From: a virus
Length of the DNA stretch: 20,576 nt
Reading direction: 5' to 3' (one strand)
IMG/VR virus record: IMGVR_UViG_3300027881_000108
Span: 1 to 20,576 of that record
Below the pieces are notes generated by a model. The model saw only the letters and a program-made list of their open reading frames with translations. It made no database searches and was not told the origin of the DNA. Numbering within the stretch: position 1 is the stretch's first letter; each line of letters begins with the position of its first letter. Below, in pieces: positions 7,724-14,119 of this stretch. The position numbers were made by a program, and so were the translations under genes.

Positions 7724-8181
7724 CAGTTTTTTCCAGCCACCTCCTCCGACTCAATGTTCGCCCCGGTTATGAGTTGCAAGCACCTCCCTATGAAACGGGC
7801 GAACTGCGGAATGTTCATCAGCTTCAACTTGTTCTCCAAGGTACAAGGGATCTCCTTCTCGTCCTTGTCGAGCAAGTTTTTCCAGTCCTGAATCGCATAA
7901 TCCCAGATCATTTCACGTTCCTTCTTCTCCTGCACCTCTGTCTGGTCATAATACGTTCCCCGCTCCATCGCCCGGGTCTTGGGGTTATGGACCCACTCCT
8001 GGACTTTCTTACGGGTCTTCGCTTGGATGTCCTCGACCACTTCGGGGTTGGAGATGCGGATTTGCACCCTCCCTGCGTTCTCCTCTGGGTCGAGATACTG
8101 TATCTCCCCGTTCTCCTTGATCTTCGATTTGAAAAACTTGAACCACTCCCCCTCTGCCGCACCAGTAATATCGAACTTCAT
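7723..8181 (-). CDS. Tail assembly chaperone, upstream frame (gpG-like)
   Basis: A 152-residue protein starting at ATG 8181 with a GAGAGGGGG Shine-Dalgarno 4-5 bases upstream. A second in-frame ATG at 8196 lacks a good site. The segment WDYAIQDWKNLLDKDEKEIP followed by CTLENKLKLMNIPQFARFI is typical of siphovirus tail assembly chaperones, soluble proteins that hold the tape measure while the tube polymerises. The gene lies between tail tube and tape measure, the conserved location. The last codons are GGA AAA AAC TGA; the A AAA AAC heptamer would allow a -1 shift into the next frame, giving a fusion of about 265 residues. Confidence 0.8.
   Translation of the reverse strand: MKFDITGAAEGEWFKFFKSKIKENGEIQYLDPEENAGRVQIRISNPEVVEDIQAKTRKKVQEWVHNPKTRAMERGTYYDQTEVQEKKEREMIWDYAIQDWKNLLDKDEKEIPCTLENKLKLMNIPQFARFIGRCLQLITGANIESEEVAGKN
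7726..7732 (-). promoter_or_regulatory. Putative -1 programmed frameshift site A AAA AAC
   Basis: On the minus strand the end of the upstream chaperone gene reads GGA AAA AAC TGA. The heptamer A AAA AAC fits the X XXY YYZ rule and abuts the stop codon. After a -1 slip the next codons are CTG ATG GAG GTC, in frame with the downstream chaperone gene. An AGGAGG lies 7 bases upstream of the heptamer, comparable to the stimulatory Shine-Dalgarno of E. coli dnaX. I see no strong downstream pseudoknot by eye. Confidence 0.7.
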
Positions 8182-8208
8182 AAAACCCCCTCTCATTGTT
8201 ATTTGCTG

Positions 8209-8625
8209 TTACACCAACACCCACGGGCCTGTGGCTTTCCCGGTGAACTTGATCGTCGCCAGTCCACCCTTGTCGATCCCGATTGCGGTTGTCTGCACCA
8301 GCATCCCCGCCGCCGTGACCGTGGTGGTGTCGGGAGTCCAGTAGCTGGTGTTGTCCACATATAGCCTGATAGTGCTGATTTTGCTGTTGTTCAGGTTTGC
8401 ACTCAGGAGAACTTCCTGTCCCGTTGTGTCTCCGGGGTCGTACAATCCCTCGAATGACACGTCGCCATAATCGAGTAACCCCGTGAGGTACTGTTTTGCT
8501 GTGTCCCCGAAGGAAGTTGACTCGAGGAGGTCCGTTGAGATTCCCGGAAGTTCCCACATACCCATTCCAACAACCGTGTCTGCGCCGAGCGTAACCTTGG
8601 CGTTGTTGCCAGCCTTGAAACTCAT
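8209..8625 (-). CDS. Major tail tube protein
   Basis: A 138-residue protein starting with ATG at 8625. The start overlaps the glycosyltransferase stop as ATGA and has a strong AAGGAGG site 7 bases before it. The sequence is strand-rich. It opens with MSFKAGNNAKVTLGADTVVG, has GISTDLLESTSFGDTAKQYLTG (shown here without the middle of the tube), a LLDYGDVSFEGLYDPGD hairpin and closes with IGIDKGGLATIKFTGKATGP. This organisation fits phage tail tube subunits of the lambda gpV/HK97 class: short, lacking Cys, with D/E-rich loops. It is placed directly before the chaperone genes, as expected. The strong ribosome site is consistent with a protein needed in high copy. It is also a plausible acceptor for the glycosyltransferases encoded just upstream. 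Confidence 0.85.
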   Translation of the reverse strand: MSFKAGNNAKVTLGADTVVGMGMWELPGISTDLLESTSFGDTAKQYLTGLLDYGDVSFEGLYDPGDTTGQEVLLSANLNNSKISTIRLYVDNTSYWTPDTTTVTAAGMLVQTTAIGIDKGGLATIKFTGKATGPWVLV

Positions 8626-9320
8626 TTCACTTCCTCCTTCTGTGGTGGTTTGGTGACAAGGATGCCATGCTCCTCACGATGTTTCGCCTTGGCCTCCGCA
8701 TCGCTAAGTGTTCGGTACAGGTTCCAGGTTCCCTCAGTAATTATGAATTGTGACAAGTGTCCAGCCGGGGTCGATGTATCGACGAAAATCTCGTACCCGG
8801 CTTTTCGTAGGTCTGAACAAAATCCGATGTCCTCCCCAATCGGCTTGTCGGTTTCCGGGTCTTTACGGGAACGGAACCACGGCATCGGCATTTCCCTGAA
8901 CACCTTCATGTCGTAAAGAATGCACCCCGTCCCCGTTGCATCCACTTCGACAAGCGAGCCAGGTTCCCACTCGCTGACTGTTTTGTAATTCCCGATCTCT
9001 CCCCGAAGCATCAACGGATCGAAAGGCGGATACCTCCGGAACACCAAGCACCCGACAACAAGCTTCTGATGTGCCATCAGCCGCTCGATGGTTTTCGGAT
9101 GGTAGGTCTGGTCCGTATCCATCAGCAACAGATGTGTGCAGTTCGACTGTATTGCATCCCTCACCAACTCGTTCCTCATTTCATCAATCGACCCGCTACT
9201 TGCTCTCATGTAGATGAAGGGAGGTTTCTCCAGCGTGACGAATGAATCGAGAAACGATGCGGGAACCATATGGTAAGAAAGGGGCAATCCTATGCCTAAA
9301 CGCATATTGCTGATCTTCAC
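8622..9320 (-). CDS. Glycosyltransferase, GT-A fold (family 2-like)
   Basis: A 232-residue protein with a GTG start at 9320 that overlaps the upstream stop as GTGA; GAGGGGG lies 7 bases upstream. It has no signal peptide or membrane segment, so it should be cytoplasmic. Motifs fit a small GT-A glycosyltransferase: SIDEMRNELV (residues 44-53), THLLLMDTDQTYHP with a DTD metal/nucleotide-sugar motif at 68-70, EVDATGTGCILYDMKVF (125-141), GEDIGFCSDLRKAGYEIFVD with a likely acid pair E163-D164, and a His at 188 (GHLSQ). Similar proteins are found in phage structural modules and are usually annotated only as glycosyltransferase. Sugar donor and acceptor cannot be told from sequence. Coupling to the tail tube gene suggests a virion target. 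Confidence 0.85.
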   Translation of the reverse strand: MKISNMRLGIGLPLSYHMVPASFLDSFVTLEKPPFIYMRASSGSIDEMRNELVRDAIQSNCTHLLLMDTDQTYHPKTIERLMAHQKLVVGCLVFRRYPPFDPLMLRGEIGNYKTVSEWEPGSLVEVDATGTGCILYDMKVFREMPMPWFRSRKDPETDKPIGEDIGFCSDLRKAGYEIFVDTSTPAGHLSQFIITEGTWNLYRTLSDAEAKAKHREEHGILVTKPPQKEEVK

Positions 9321-10570
9321 GGCTTTACCCCCTCAAAGCCTGATTGCCAATGCACCGGGTGCGGAAAATACTTATGGTCAACGGGCATCCTTTTCAGCCC
9401 GACGAACCCGGCGTTCTCCATCGTCTCTTTCAGCAACGCCGCACTGTATGCGTACTTGTGCGGGGAATTTCTCCTGTCCCTCCACGAGTAGACGTAAAGA
9501 TCGTTGAACTCCCGGAGCCTGTCCGGGGTGGGATTTTGGATATAATCCTTTATGAGAACATCGTAGTCAGGCACGACTACGGAAATCTTCCCGCCGTGTT
9601 TCAGGAGGCGGAACCAGTACCGCAAGGCATCTCCTCCAGTCGGCCAATCGAAATGCTCGAGGATATGCCCTGCATACATCTCGTCAACTTCCCCCGCTCC
9701 ATACGGGAGAGCAAGGATGTCGCATACCAAGTCAGGGTTCCGTTCCTCATCAAGGTCGATGTTGACGAATCCAGGCAGATGAAAAGGACCGCACCCCAAG
9801 TTAAGACGTAAGCCTTCTTCTCCCTCTCCCCGAACGATTTGCTCATCCCAAAACCCATCGCCCCATTTCTTCTTGAGGCGATCCGACGTTTCAACGCAAA
9901 TGTCTTTGTAGACGAGCGTCCCCTCACTCTCCATTTCCTTGAAGGTTACGCCCCCCTCATGGTGGACATAGACATCGTTTGCGATGCAGATGCGATCCCC
10001 TGCCTCCCTCGCCCGATAGCAGAAATCTATTTCCTCCCCGCTACAAGGCCACATCCCCTCATCGAAATCCCCGATCTCATCGAACAGGGATTTCCTGAAA
10101 ACGAAACAGAAGCCTGTGATCCAGTTGACCTCCGTTACCACCCCGCTATACCCTTCGCGGTGCAAGGCTGCGGCCTTGTTAAGTTCATCCTTGTTCTCAT
10201 AAGCTTGGAGCGTAACCCTTTGATGGCCGGCGGCGTAGTTTGTCATCGGTCCAACGATGGAGAAGGTGTCCAACCGGGCTTCCAACAGATCAGCCCACCC
10301 GTGGGTCACGATGACATCGTTGTTCAGCAGGATAATCGTTTCGTGCTTCGCCGCACGGATTCCCTGGTTGGCCGCTACCGGGAATCCCTTGTTTTCTTCA
10401 TTGCGAATCATCGTGACATCGATGAACCCCACATACGGTCGTGGTATCGGCGGGGCAGATCCGTTGTCCACGATGACGAGTTCGTAATCCTCCGTTGTTT
10501 CCCGAATTGCCGTGATACATTCCAAGGTCAGTTCGTGCTGGTTCCATACCGGAATGATAATTGACTTCAT
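9317..10570 (-). CDS. Bifunctional GT2 glycosyltransferase - SAM-dependent methyltransferase fusion
   Basis: A 417-residue protein from ATG 10570, overlapping the upstream stop as ATGA. Residues 1-230 are a family 2 glycosyltransferase: SIIIPVWNQHELTLECI, VDNGS (34-38), NKGFPVAANQGI, LLNNDVIV (NND at 83-85 in place of DxD, as in rhamnosyltransferase-like enzymes), ITGFCFVFRKSLFDEIGDFD and SGEEIDFCYRAREAG with VYVHHEGG. Residues 250-417 are a class I methyltransferase: LRLNLGCGPFHLPGFVNIDL is motif I with the SAM-binding GxG-type loop and acidic end, VDEMYAGHILEHF is the motif II region, and HGGKISVVVPDYD follows. The protein is soluble. I infer addition of a sugar and methylation of the sugar or its acceptor, acting with the next gene. 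Substrates are unknown. Confidence 0.9.
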   Translation of the reverse strand: MKSIIIPVWNQHELTLECITAIRETTEDYELVIVDNGSAPPIPRPYVGFIDVTMIRNEENKGFPVAANQGIRAAKHETIILLNNDVIVTHGWADLLEARLDTFSIVGPMTNYAAGHQRVTLQAYENKDELNKAAALHREGYSGVVTEVNWITGFCFVFRKSLFDEIGDFDEGMWPCSGEEIDFCYRAREAGDRICIANDVYVHHEGGVTFKEMESEGTLVYKDICVETSDRLKKKWGDGFWDEQIVRGEGEEGLRLNLGCGPFHLPGFVNIDLDEERNPDLVCDILALPYGAGEVDEMYAGHILEHFDWPTGGDALRYWFRLLKHGGKISVVVPDYDVLIKDYIQNPTPDRLREFNDLYVYSWRDRRNSPHKYAYSAALLKETMENAGFVGLKRMPVDHKYFPHPVHWQSGFEGVKP

Positions 10571-10830
10571 GCAACACCTAATTTATCTATCATTCCGCGC
10601 ACGACACGCTTCAAGGGATTTTGTTCTTTCAATTCAACTTTTAATTCGTGCCGGCTGATAACACCCACGAATTCGGCAGCTTCTCCTTTCTCGACATATC
10701 TCACGGCCTTTATCCCTGCTATTTCGCCAGCGGCAAACCGAATGTCTAATGATCTGGTGTTTTTCACATCGATGCCGAACGCCGCACAAACCTCCTTGCA
10801 GATTGGATCATGACCAGTAACTAATGCCAT
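10567..10830 (-). CDS. Small phage protein of unknown function
   Basis: An 87-residue protein from ATG 10830, with a run of seven G's about 6 bases before the start serving as ribosome site. It is soluble and mixed alpha/beta: ICKEVCAAFGIDVKNTRSLD IRF resembles the start of small uncharacterised phage proteins in which an alpha helix with LG(I/L)D is followed by a strand of alternating hydrophobics. The C-terminal part is charged (ELKVELKEQNPLKRVVRG). It overlaps the glycosyltransferase fusion by four bases, so it may be co-translated with it. No function is assigned. Confidence 0.65.
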   Translation of the reverse strand: MALVTGHDPICKEVCAAFGIDVKNTRSLDIRFAAGEIAGIKAVRYVEKGEAAEFVGVISRHELKVELKEQNPLKRVVRGMIDKLGVA

Positions 10831-10855
10831 CGAACACCCCCCCTGGAATCCCCCC

Positions 10856-11266
10856 TCAGTTTTTTTTCATCATGATGTAGTAATCCACGGTGTACTGGTA
10901 ATATTGACCGCCCCCTTCTTCCACATCCAATCCCCCGCTCAGAAAGGTCGCATTATGTCGTTCCATCAAGAGGTGCGTGTTCCCGGTGATCGACAGGGAG
11001 CAATAGTCGTACAAGGCTTTCAAATTCGTCAGGATGTCTTCAATCTCCGTAGTGCCGGATGTACTTGAGAAGATCGAAAACTGAATAAGAACGTCTTCCA
11101 ACCTCTCCGTAAACGTATCTGCCGGTATATCGGAGATCAGGTCGTAGACAACGTAAGGCCAAGTTACACCTTGCGGTGCGCGGGCCTTGTAGAGCCTCCC
11201 GCCGATGGAAGTTGAAAATGCGGAACCGGAGATTTTCCCATAAATGGCCGTCGTTAGATTCTTCAT
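10856..11266 (-). CDS. Tail completion/terminator protein (DUF3168-like)
   Basis: A 136-residue protein. I choose ATG 11266 because it overlaps the head closure stop as ATGA and has AAGGAAG just upstream; a GTG at 11281 in the same frame lacks this. The N-terminus LTTAIYGKISGSAFSTSIGG followed by RLYKARAPQGVTWPYVVYDLI, then a VLIQFSIFS strand, an EIEDILTNLKALYDY helix and a final QYTVDYYIMM strand follows the layout of the DUF3168 family (tail completion proteins such as SPP1 gp17). These cap the tail tube and dock it to the head. The place after connector and head closure genes agrees. Confidence 0.75.
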   Translation of the reverse strand: MKNLTTAIYGKISGSAFSTSIGGRLYKARAPQGVTWPYVVYDLISDIPADTFTERLEDVLIQFSIFSSTSGTTEIEDILTNLKALYDYCSLSITGNTHLLMERHNATFLSGGLDVEEGGGQYYQYTVDYYIMMKKN

Positions 11267-11580
11267 AGAACTTCCTTGCACAAAAGTTCCTGCATCTGGT
11301 TTTTTTCGTTCGGGTTAATTATGCTTACGATGGAAAAATACCTCGTCCCGAATAAAATCCTCCAGGCCGGAGTGAGATCCCCGTAGTACCGAATCCTTAC
11401 TCGATGCGTACCAATCATCGTGGGAGAGGCCGCCAGGATCTGCTCCTTCGCCGGTATGGGCCAGATGGCGGCACGGACAAAAGCGACCCTCGCCCAGGTT
11501 TTCGTAAAACCCCCCATGCCATCCGAAACGGAGGTGAAGGATTGCAACTCAATCTTGTGTCTGAGATCCCCGATCCTCAA
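11263..11580 (-). CDS. Head closure / head-tail adaptor protein (SPP1 gp16-like)
   Basis: A 105-residue protein. TTG at 11580 is the preferred start because it overlaps the connector stop as TTGA, has GGGGGG just upstream and makes the protein begin MRIGDLRHKIELQ, the usual start of this family. A GTG at 11592 would add four residues. Family features seen: RIGDLRHKIELQSFTSVSDG, GGFTKTWARVAFVRAAIWPI, EQILAASPTMIGTHRVRIRY and WRILFGTRYFSIVSIINPNE, a small beta barrel ending in an ELLCKEVL strand. These proteins form the ring that closes the portal channel and receives the tail. Neighbours on both sides are the expected partners. Confidence 0.88.
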   Translation of the reverse strand: MRIGDLRHKIELQSFTSVSDGMGGFTKTWARVAFVRAAIWPIPAKEQILAASPTMIGTHRVRIRYYGDLTPAWRILFGTRYFSIVSIINPNEKNQMQELLCKEVL

Positions 11581-12161
11581 AACGCCCCCCACAACCTCTC
11601 TGAAGCAAGAAGCCTATCGACCACTTTGTTCTCATGAACCGTTATGCCGATGATGTTTTCACCCCGGTCCTCGTACATCTGGGCGACCAGCATCTTGATG
11701 GCCGATTTAATCTTCATCGGAACTGAGGCTCGGGTTGTCCACCCGCATACCATCCGAATTACAATCGGCTTCGATGAGTAGAGAACATCGGTAGGCCAGG
11801 AAGTGTTCGGTGGAAGGACAATACGCCCGAGTTGTTCCGTGTTCGTTTCCACGAGGTAGTCCGTGGTCACGGTCATCGTGTTCTGGGTTCCATCCGAGTC
11901 CGTGTATTTCATATGGGTAACGGATTGAAGGTTCCCGAAGGGCAACAGGATGGATTTCCCCGGCGGAAACTGCTCAAGGTAATAATCCCAGGTCTGCGTC
12001 AGGATAACCCGTCGAGTCCAGTCCTCCACTTCCTCCCTGGCAGAGGTGATGTACTGGGATATCAGATCATCGTCATCGTGGATCACCACACGCAAATGAT
12101 CCTTGCAATCCGCAACCAGGACAGGCTCGAGAGTCGGTGCCGTAAAAAGGTCAGCCTTCAT
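11577..12161 (-). CDS. Head-tail connector protein (HK97 gp6 / phiE125 gp8-like)
   Basis: A 194-residue protein from ATG 12161 with GGGAG five bases upstream. The N-terminal part (LEPVLVADCKDHLRVVIHDD DDLISQYITSAREEVEDWTRR) is the helical gp6-type connector signature: VxxCKxHLR, two acidic residues before LISQYI, and EVEDWTxR. A long insert (about 65-150) contains strands around the IVLPPNTSWPTD loop. A final helix pair (IKSAIKMLVAQMYEDRG) closes the fold, and a VVDRLLASERLWGAF tail matches the ending of phiE125 gp8-like proteins, which include the L...R... motif. Connectors form a dodecameric ring under the portal. It follows the head genes and precedes the closure gene, as in HK97-like phages. 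Confidence 0.9.
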   Translation of the reverse strand: MKADLFTAPTLEPVLVADCKDHLRVVIHDDDDLISQYITSAREEVEDWTRRVILTQTWDYYLEQFPPGKSILLPFGNLQSVTHMKYTDSDGTQNTMTVTTDYLVETNTEQLGRIVLPPNTSWPTDVLYSSKPIVIRMVCGWTTRASVPMKIKSAIKMLVAQMYEDRGENIIGITVHENKVVDRLLASERLWGAF

Positions 12162-12171
12162 GGGTTCTCCC

Positions 12172-12711
12172 TTACGGAGCCAAGTAGGACGCGGAAGGAA
12201 CGGGAATGTACCGGGCTGTCACATCGCAGACCGTGGATGCATCAGCCGCCCCGCCGGCGATTGTCAACTGGATCTTGTTCCCGACAGGCAGATAGAACGG
12301 GGTCGTGTATGCAAACTCCGTATCTGCGATGAGGTTCGCCTTCGCACCATTCGCGGCAGAAAGCAATTCGATCACCGTCGTGGTGTCCGTCTGGATCGAG
12401 ATGCTCGTGATCGTCGCGTCATCGGTTACGTCCGGAGAACTCGGCATGGTGAGCATAAAGCTCTGGACGTACACCGTTCCTGTCGTGGCGGTGTAGAGAT
12501 CATACGTTGCCGCAGCCTGTTGCAAGTCGATGGTCGTGTCGCAAACGATGGAACCAACCTCGGTGATCTCCCAGTTCGTCCCATCGTAGGTAATGCTTCG
12601 GATGTTCGTATCGTATTCCAAGAAGGTCGAGCCAACCGGAACGCCTGTAGGCTTGGAGTCAGCCGCCAAACCCACGAAATTCTTTATCCCCGTAATCAGC
12701 TTGACAGCCAT
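12172..12711 (-). CDS. Putative head decoration/fibre protein, third of the small-protein set
   Basis: A 179-residue protein from ATG 12711 with GGAGG seven bases upstream, lying just behind a terminator-like hairpin. Residues 1-50 (MAVKLITGIKNF, then TGVPVGSTFLEYDTN and ITYDGTNWEI) form a short N-terminal unit seen in assorted phage structural proteins. The rest is strand-rich and Thr/Ala-rich. It includes YTATTGTVYVQSFMLTMP and ends with TIAGGAADASTVCDVTARYIPVP, which loosely recalls the YVPLSDGA / YTPLSEGA ends of the two upstream paralogues. I infer a beta-sandwich virion protein, probably on the head, from its place between capsid and connector genes. No enzyme motif is seen. Confidence 0.65.
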   Translation of the reverse strand: MAVKLITGIKNFVGLAADSKPTGVPVGSTFLEYDTNIRSITYDGTNWEITEVGSIVCDTTIDLQQAAATYDLYTATTGTVYVQSFMLTMPSSPDVTDDATITSISIQTDTTTVIELLSAANGAKANLIADTEFAYTTPFYLPVGNKIQLTIAGGAADASTVCDVTARYIPVPSASYLAP

Positions 12712-12724
12712 CCCTTATCCTCCG

Positions 12725-12795
12725 AAAAGAGGGCGGCGGGGAGGTTTAGACCCCCCAACGGTCCTCGGTTCGGCCTACCGCTTCGGCCGCCGCCC
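12725..12795 (-). terminator. Terminator-like compound hairpin inside the late operon
   Basis: On the minus strand GGGCGGCGG (12795-12787) pairs perfectly with CCGCCGCCC (12739-12731) and is followed by TCTTTTC. The loop contains a second stem, GGGGGGT with ACCTCCCC around CTAA. It lies between the stop at 12807 and the ribosome site of the gene starting at 12711. Partial termination would reduce transcription of everything downstream. An mRNA-stabilising or processing hairpin is the alternative. Confidence 0.6.
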
Positions 12796-12806
12796 ATCAT
12801 TGAGTG

Positions 12807-13352
12807 TTAGACTGATGCTGTGACTTCTGCCCCTTCGGACAAAGGCGTGTAGTGAATCACATACCTTCCGCTCGCCGTTCCCGCTTGCGTTCCGCCTTCG
12901 ATCAATGCGGAGATAAGCCCGACTCCGTTTACGGGAGGGGATGCTCCACTCTCGTATCCCAAGTCCACGGGTTCTGCGAGATACGAAATCCCCGCACTCG
13001 GACCCGCCGCCACCGCAGTCACACTCGAAACCCCGAGCCACATCGCCCTTGAGCCTGGGCCAAGAGTGGCAAGGGAAGCGGAAGCCGCCCCGATGTCTGC
13101 AATGCCGACAGCGGGAGTCGTATTCGTCCACCTGAATGCCAGGGTGGTAGCATTGGCATCAAGTACCGCCGTGATTTCCAAATACAAGGCGTGAACCTTG
13201 ATCCGGCCGATCACATCAAAGATTGAAAACGTGACAGGGTTCGTCCAGTACGTTGCCAGGTCTGTGAGAACGGCTGTCTCCACCCGTAACCCACCGACAA
13301 CATTCGCCACCATGTCATACGTTGATGGACTATATTTGTGTCCCATTACCAT
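12807..13352 (-). CDS. Putative head decoration/fibre protein, paralogue B
   Basis: A 181-residue protein from ATG 13352; AAGGAG lies 7 bases upstream and favours this ATG over a second one two codons later. It is a tandem paralogue of the gene at 13377-13898. Shared landmarks in order are VV.GL.V.T, a YW pair, IF.V.GRI...LY..IT, TTP, a DI.A segment with PG..., WLG, and the C-terminal Y.PLS.GA.VTA.V. It is rich in Ala, Gly, Thr and Val with almost no charge clusters, as expected for a beta-rich virion subunit. The position downstream of the major capsid gene suggests a head-decorating or head-fibre role; this is inference. No homologous family of known function is recognised. Confidence 0.7.
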   Translation of the reverse strand: MVMGHKYSPSTYDMVANVVGGLRVETAVLTDLATYWTNPVTFSIFDVIGRIKVHALYLEITAVLDANATTLAFRWTNTTPAVGIADIGAASASLATLGPGSRAMWLGVSSVTAVAAGPSAGISYLAEPVDLGYESGASPPVNGVGLISALIEGGTQAGTASGRYVIHYTPLSEGAEVTASV

Positions 13353-13376
13353 TGTATTTCTCCTTGTCGTGAAGAA

Positions 13377-13898
13377 TTAAACAGCCGCAGTAACGTATGC
13401 ACCGTCACTCAGGGGAACGTACTCGATATAGAAAGTGATGTTCCCATCAGTAGCGTCTGCAATCGAACCATCAGTCGTAATCCCGCCAATGAAACTTGTT
13501 CCATCGGCAGCAACTCCGCCGATGATAAAGTTGGCTCCCGGACAAATCGCCATCATCGGAGGACCAGCGATTCCACCCGCAGTTGCGACGGTTCCACCGA
13601 GCCACGCCACGCTATCGCCTGGAACCTTCGCATTGATTGAGGCGACTACCGCACAGATGTCCGCCTTGGCAATGACCGGAGTGGTGGAAACGTAGGCGTA
13701 GTTCGGTTGGGCCGCCCCTGCCATCGTTTCGGTGATTAGTGCGTACAGCCCCATGAGGCGAATCCGACCGAAGACGTTGAAGATCGTCGCGGTGTCGGCG
13801 GTCAACCAATAGTCGGTTGCCTCAAGGTTCTCCGTCGTCCGTACCACAAGGCCGCGTTTCAGGTCGCCCACGGCCTCCCTTGTTGATTTCTTAGCCAT
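13377..13898 (-). CDS. Putative head decoration/fibre protein, paralogue A
   Basis: A 173-residue protein from ATG 13898 with AAGGAG 7 bases upstream. A short basic N-terminus (MAKKSTREAVGDLKRG) precedes the region shared with the next gene: RGLVVRTTENL, YWLTADTATIFNVFGRIRLM, then STTPVIAKADI, VPGDSVAWLGG and the end YVPLSDGAYVTAAV. The middle has a Gly/Ile-rich stretch (FIIGGVAADGTSFIGGITTDG). No membrane segment or enzyme motif is convincing. The two genes share their overall plan and nearly identical leader sequences, so they arose by duplication. Possible roles are capsid decoration, or two subunits of a hetero-oligomeric spike. Confidence 0.7.
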   Translation of the reverse strand: MAKKSTREAVGDLKRGLVVRTTENLEATDYWLTADTATIFNVFGRIRLMGLYALITETMAGAAQPNYAYVSTTPVIAKADICAVVASINAKVPGDSVAWLGGTVATAGGIAGPPMMAICPGANFIIGGVAADGTSFIGGITTDGSIADATDGNITFYIEYVPLSDGAYVTAAV

Positions 13899-13929
13899 AA
13901 TGTTTCTCCTTCATCAAAACGGATTGTGG

Positions 13930-14106
13930 TTACTCGGGTGCTTCTTCCGGCACCGATGGCCCCGGCGGATCGACTGCCTTTTCCGCTTCCGGTTCCGGTT
14001 CGGTTGCTACCGGGCCGCGTTTCTCGGCTTCGATGGCGAGCTTGATTTCTTCCTTCGCGATTCTTCTTGCGATTTCCTCCACCTGTGTGATTTCTTCTCG
14101 AAGCAT
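13930..14106 (-). CDS. Small acidic coiled-coil/disordered protein
   Basis: A 58-residue frame from ATG 14106, with GGGGGG about 6 bases upstream. A TTG at 14121 would extend it by five residues, but that codon falls in the U-tract of the preceding terminator-like hairpin, so I prefer the ATG. The first half (LREEITQVEEIARRIAKEEI) is a charged amphipathic helix. The second half is Pro/Glu/Ala-rich (ATEPEPEAEKAVDPPGPSVP) and probably disordered. The gene has its own spacing in the operon and low sequence complexity. It could be a minor head protein or an assembly factor, or a chance frame. Confidence 0.5.
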   Translation of the reverse strand: MLREEITQVEEIARRIAKEEIKLAIEAEKRGPVATEPEPEAEKAVDPPGPSVPEEAPE

Positions 14107-14119
14107 ATTTACCCCCCAC

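Noticed and set aside
7645-8364. Long plus-strand open frame opposite the tail chaperone and tail tube genes
   Set aside because: It lies opposite well-supported minus-strand genes, has a Leu/Pro/His-rich nonsense-like composition and no ribosome site in an operon-wide one-strand layout.
8009-8557. 182-residue minus-strand open frame overlapping tail tube and chaperone genes
   Set aside because: Out of frame with both, Arg/His/Gln-rich, and both genes have strong ribosome sites and family features.
9839-10564. 240-residue plus-strand open frame opposite the glycosyltransferase fusion
   Set aside because: It mirrors conserved GT2 and methyltransferase codons on the minus strand; no recognisable domain on the plus strand.
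12103-12810. 235-residue plus-strand open frame across several minus-strand genes
   Set aside because: It spans a terminator-like hairpin and two real genes, is Arg-rich and shows no domain.
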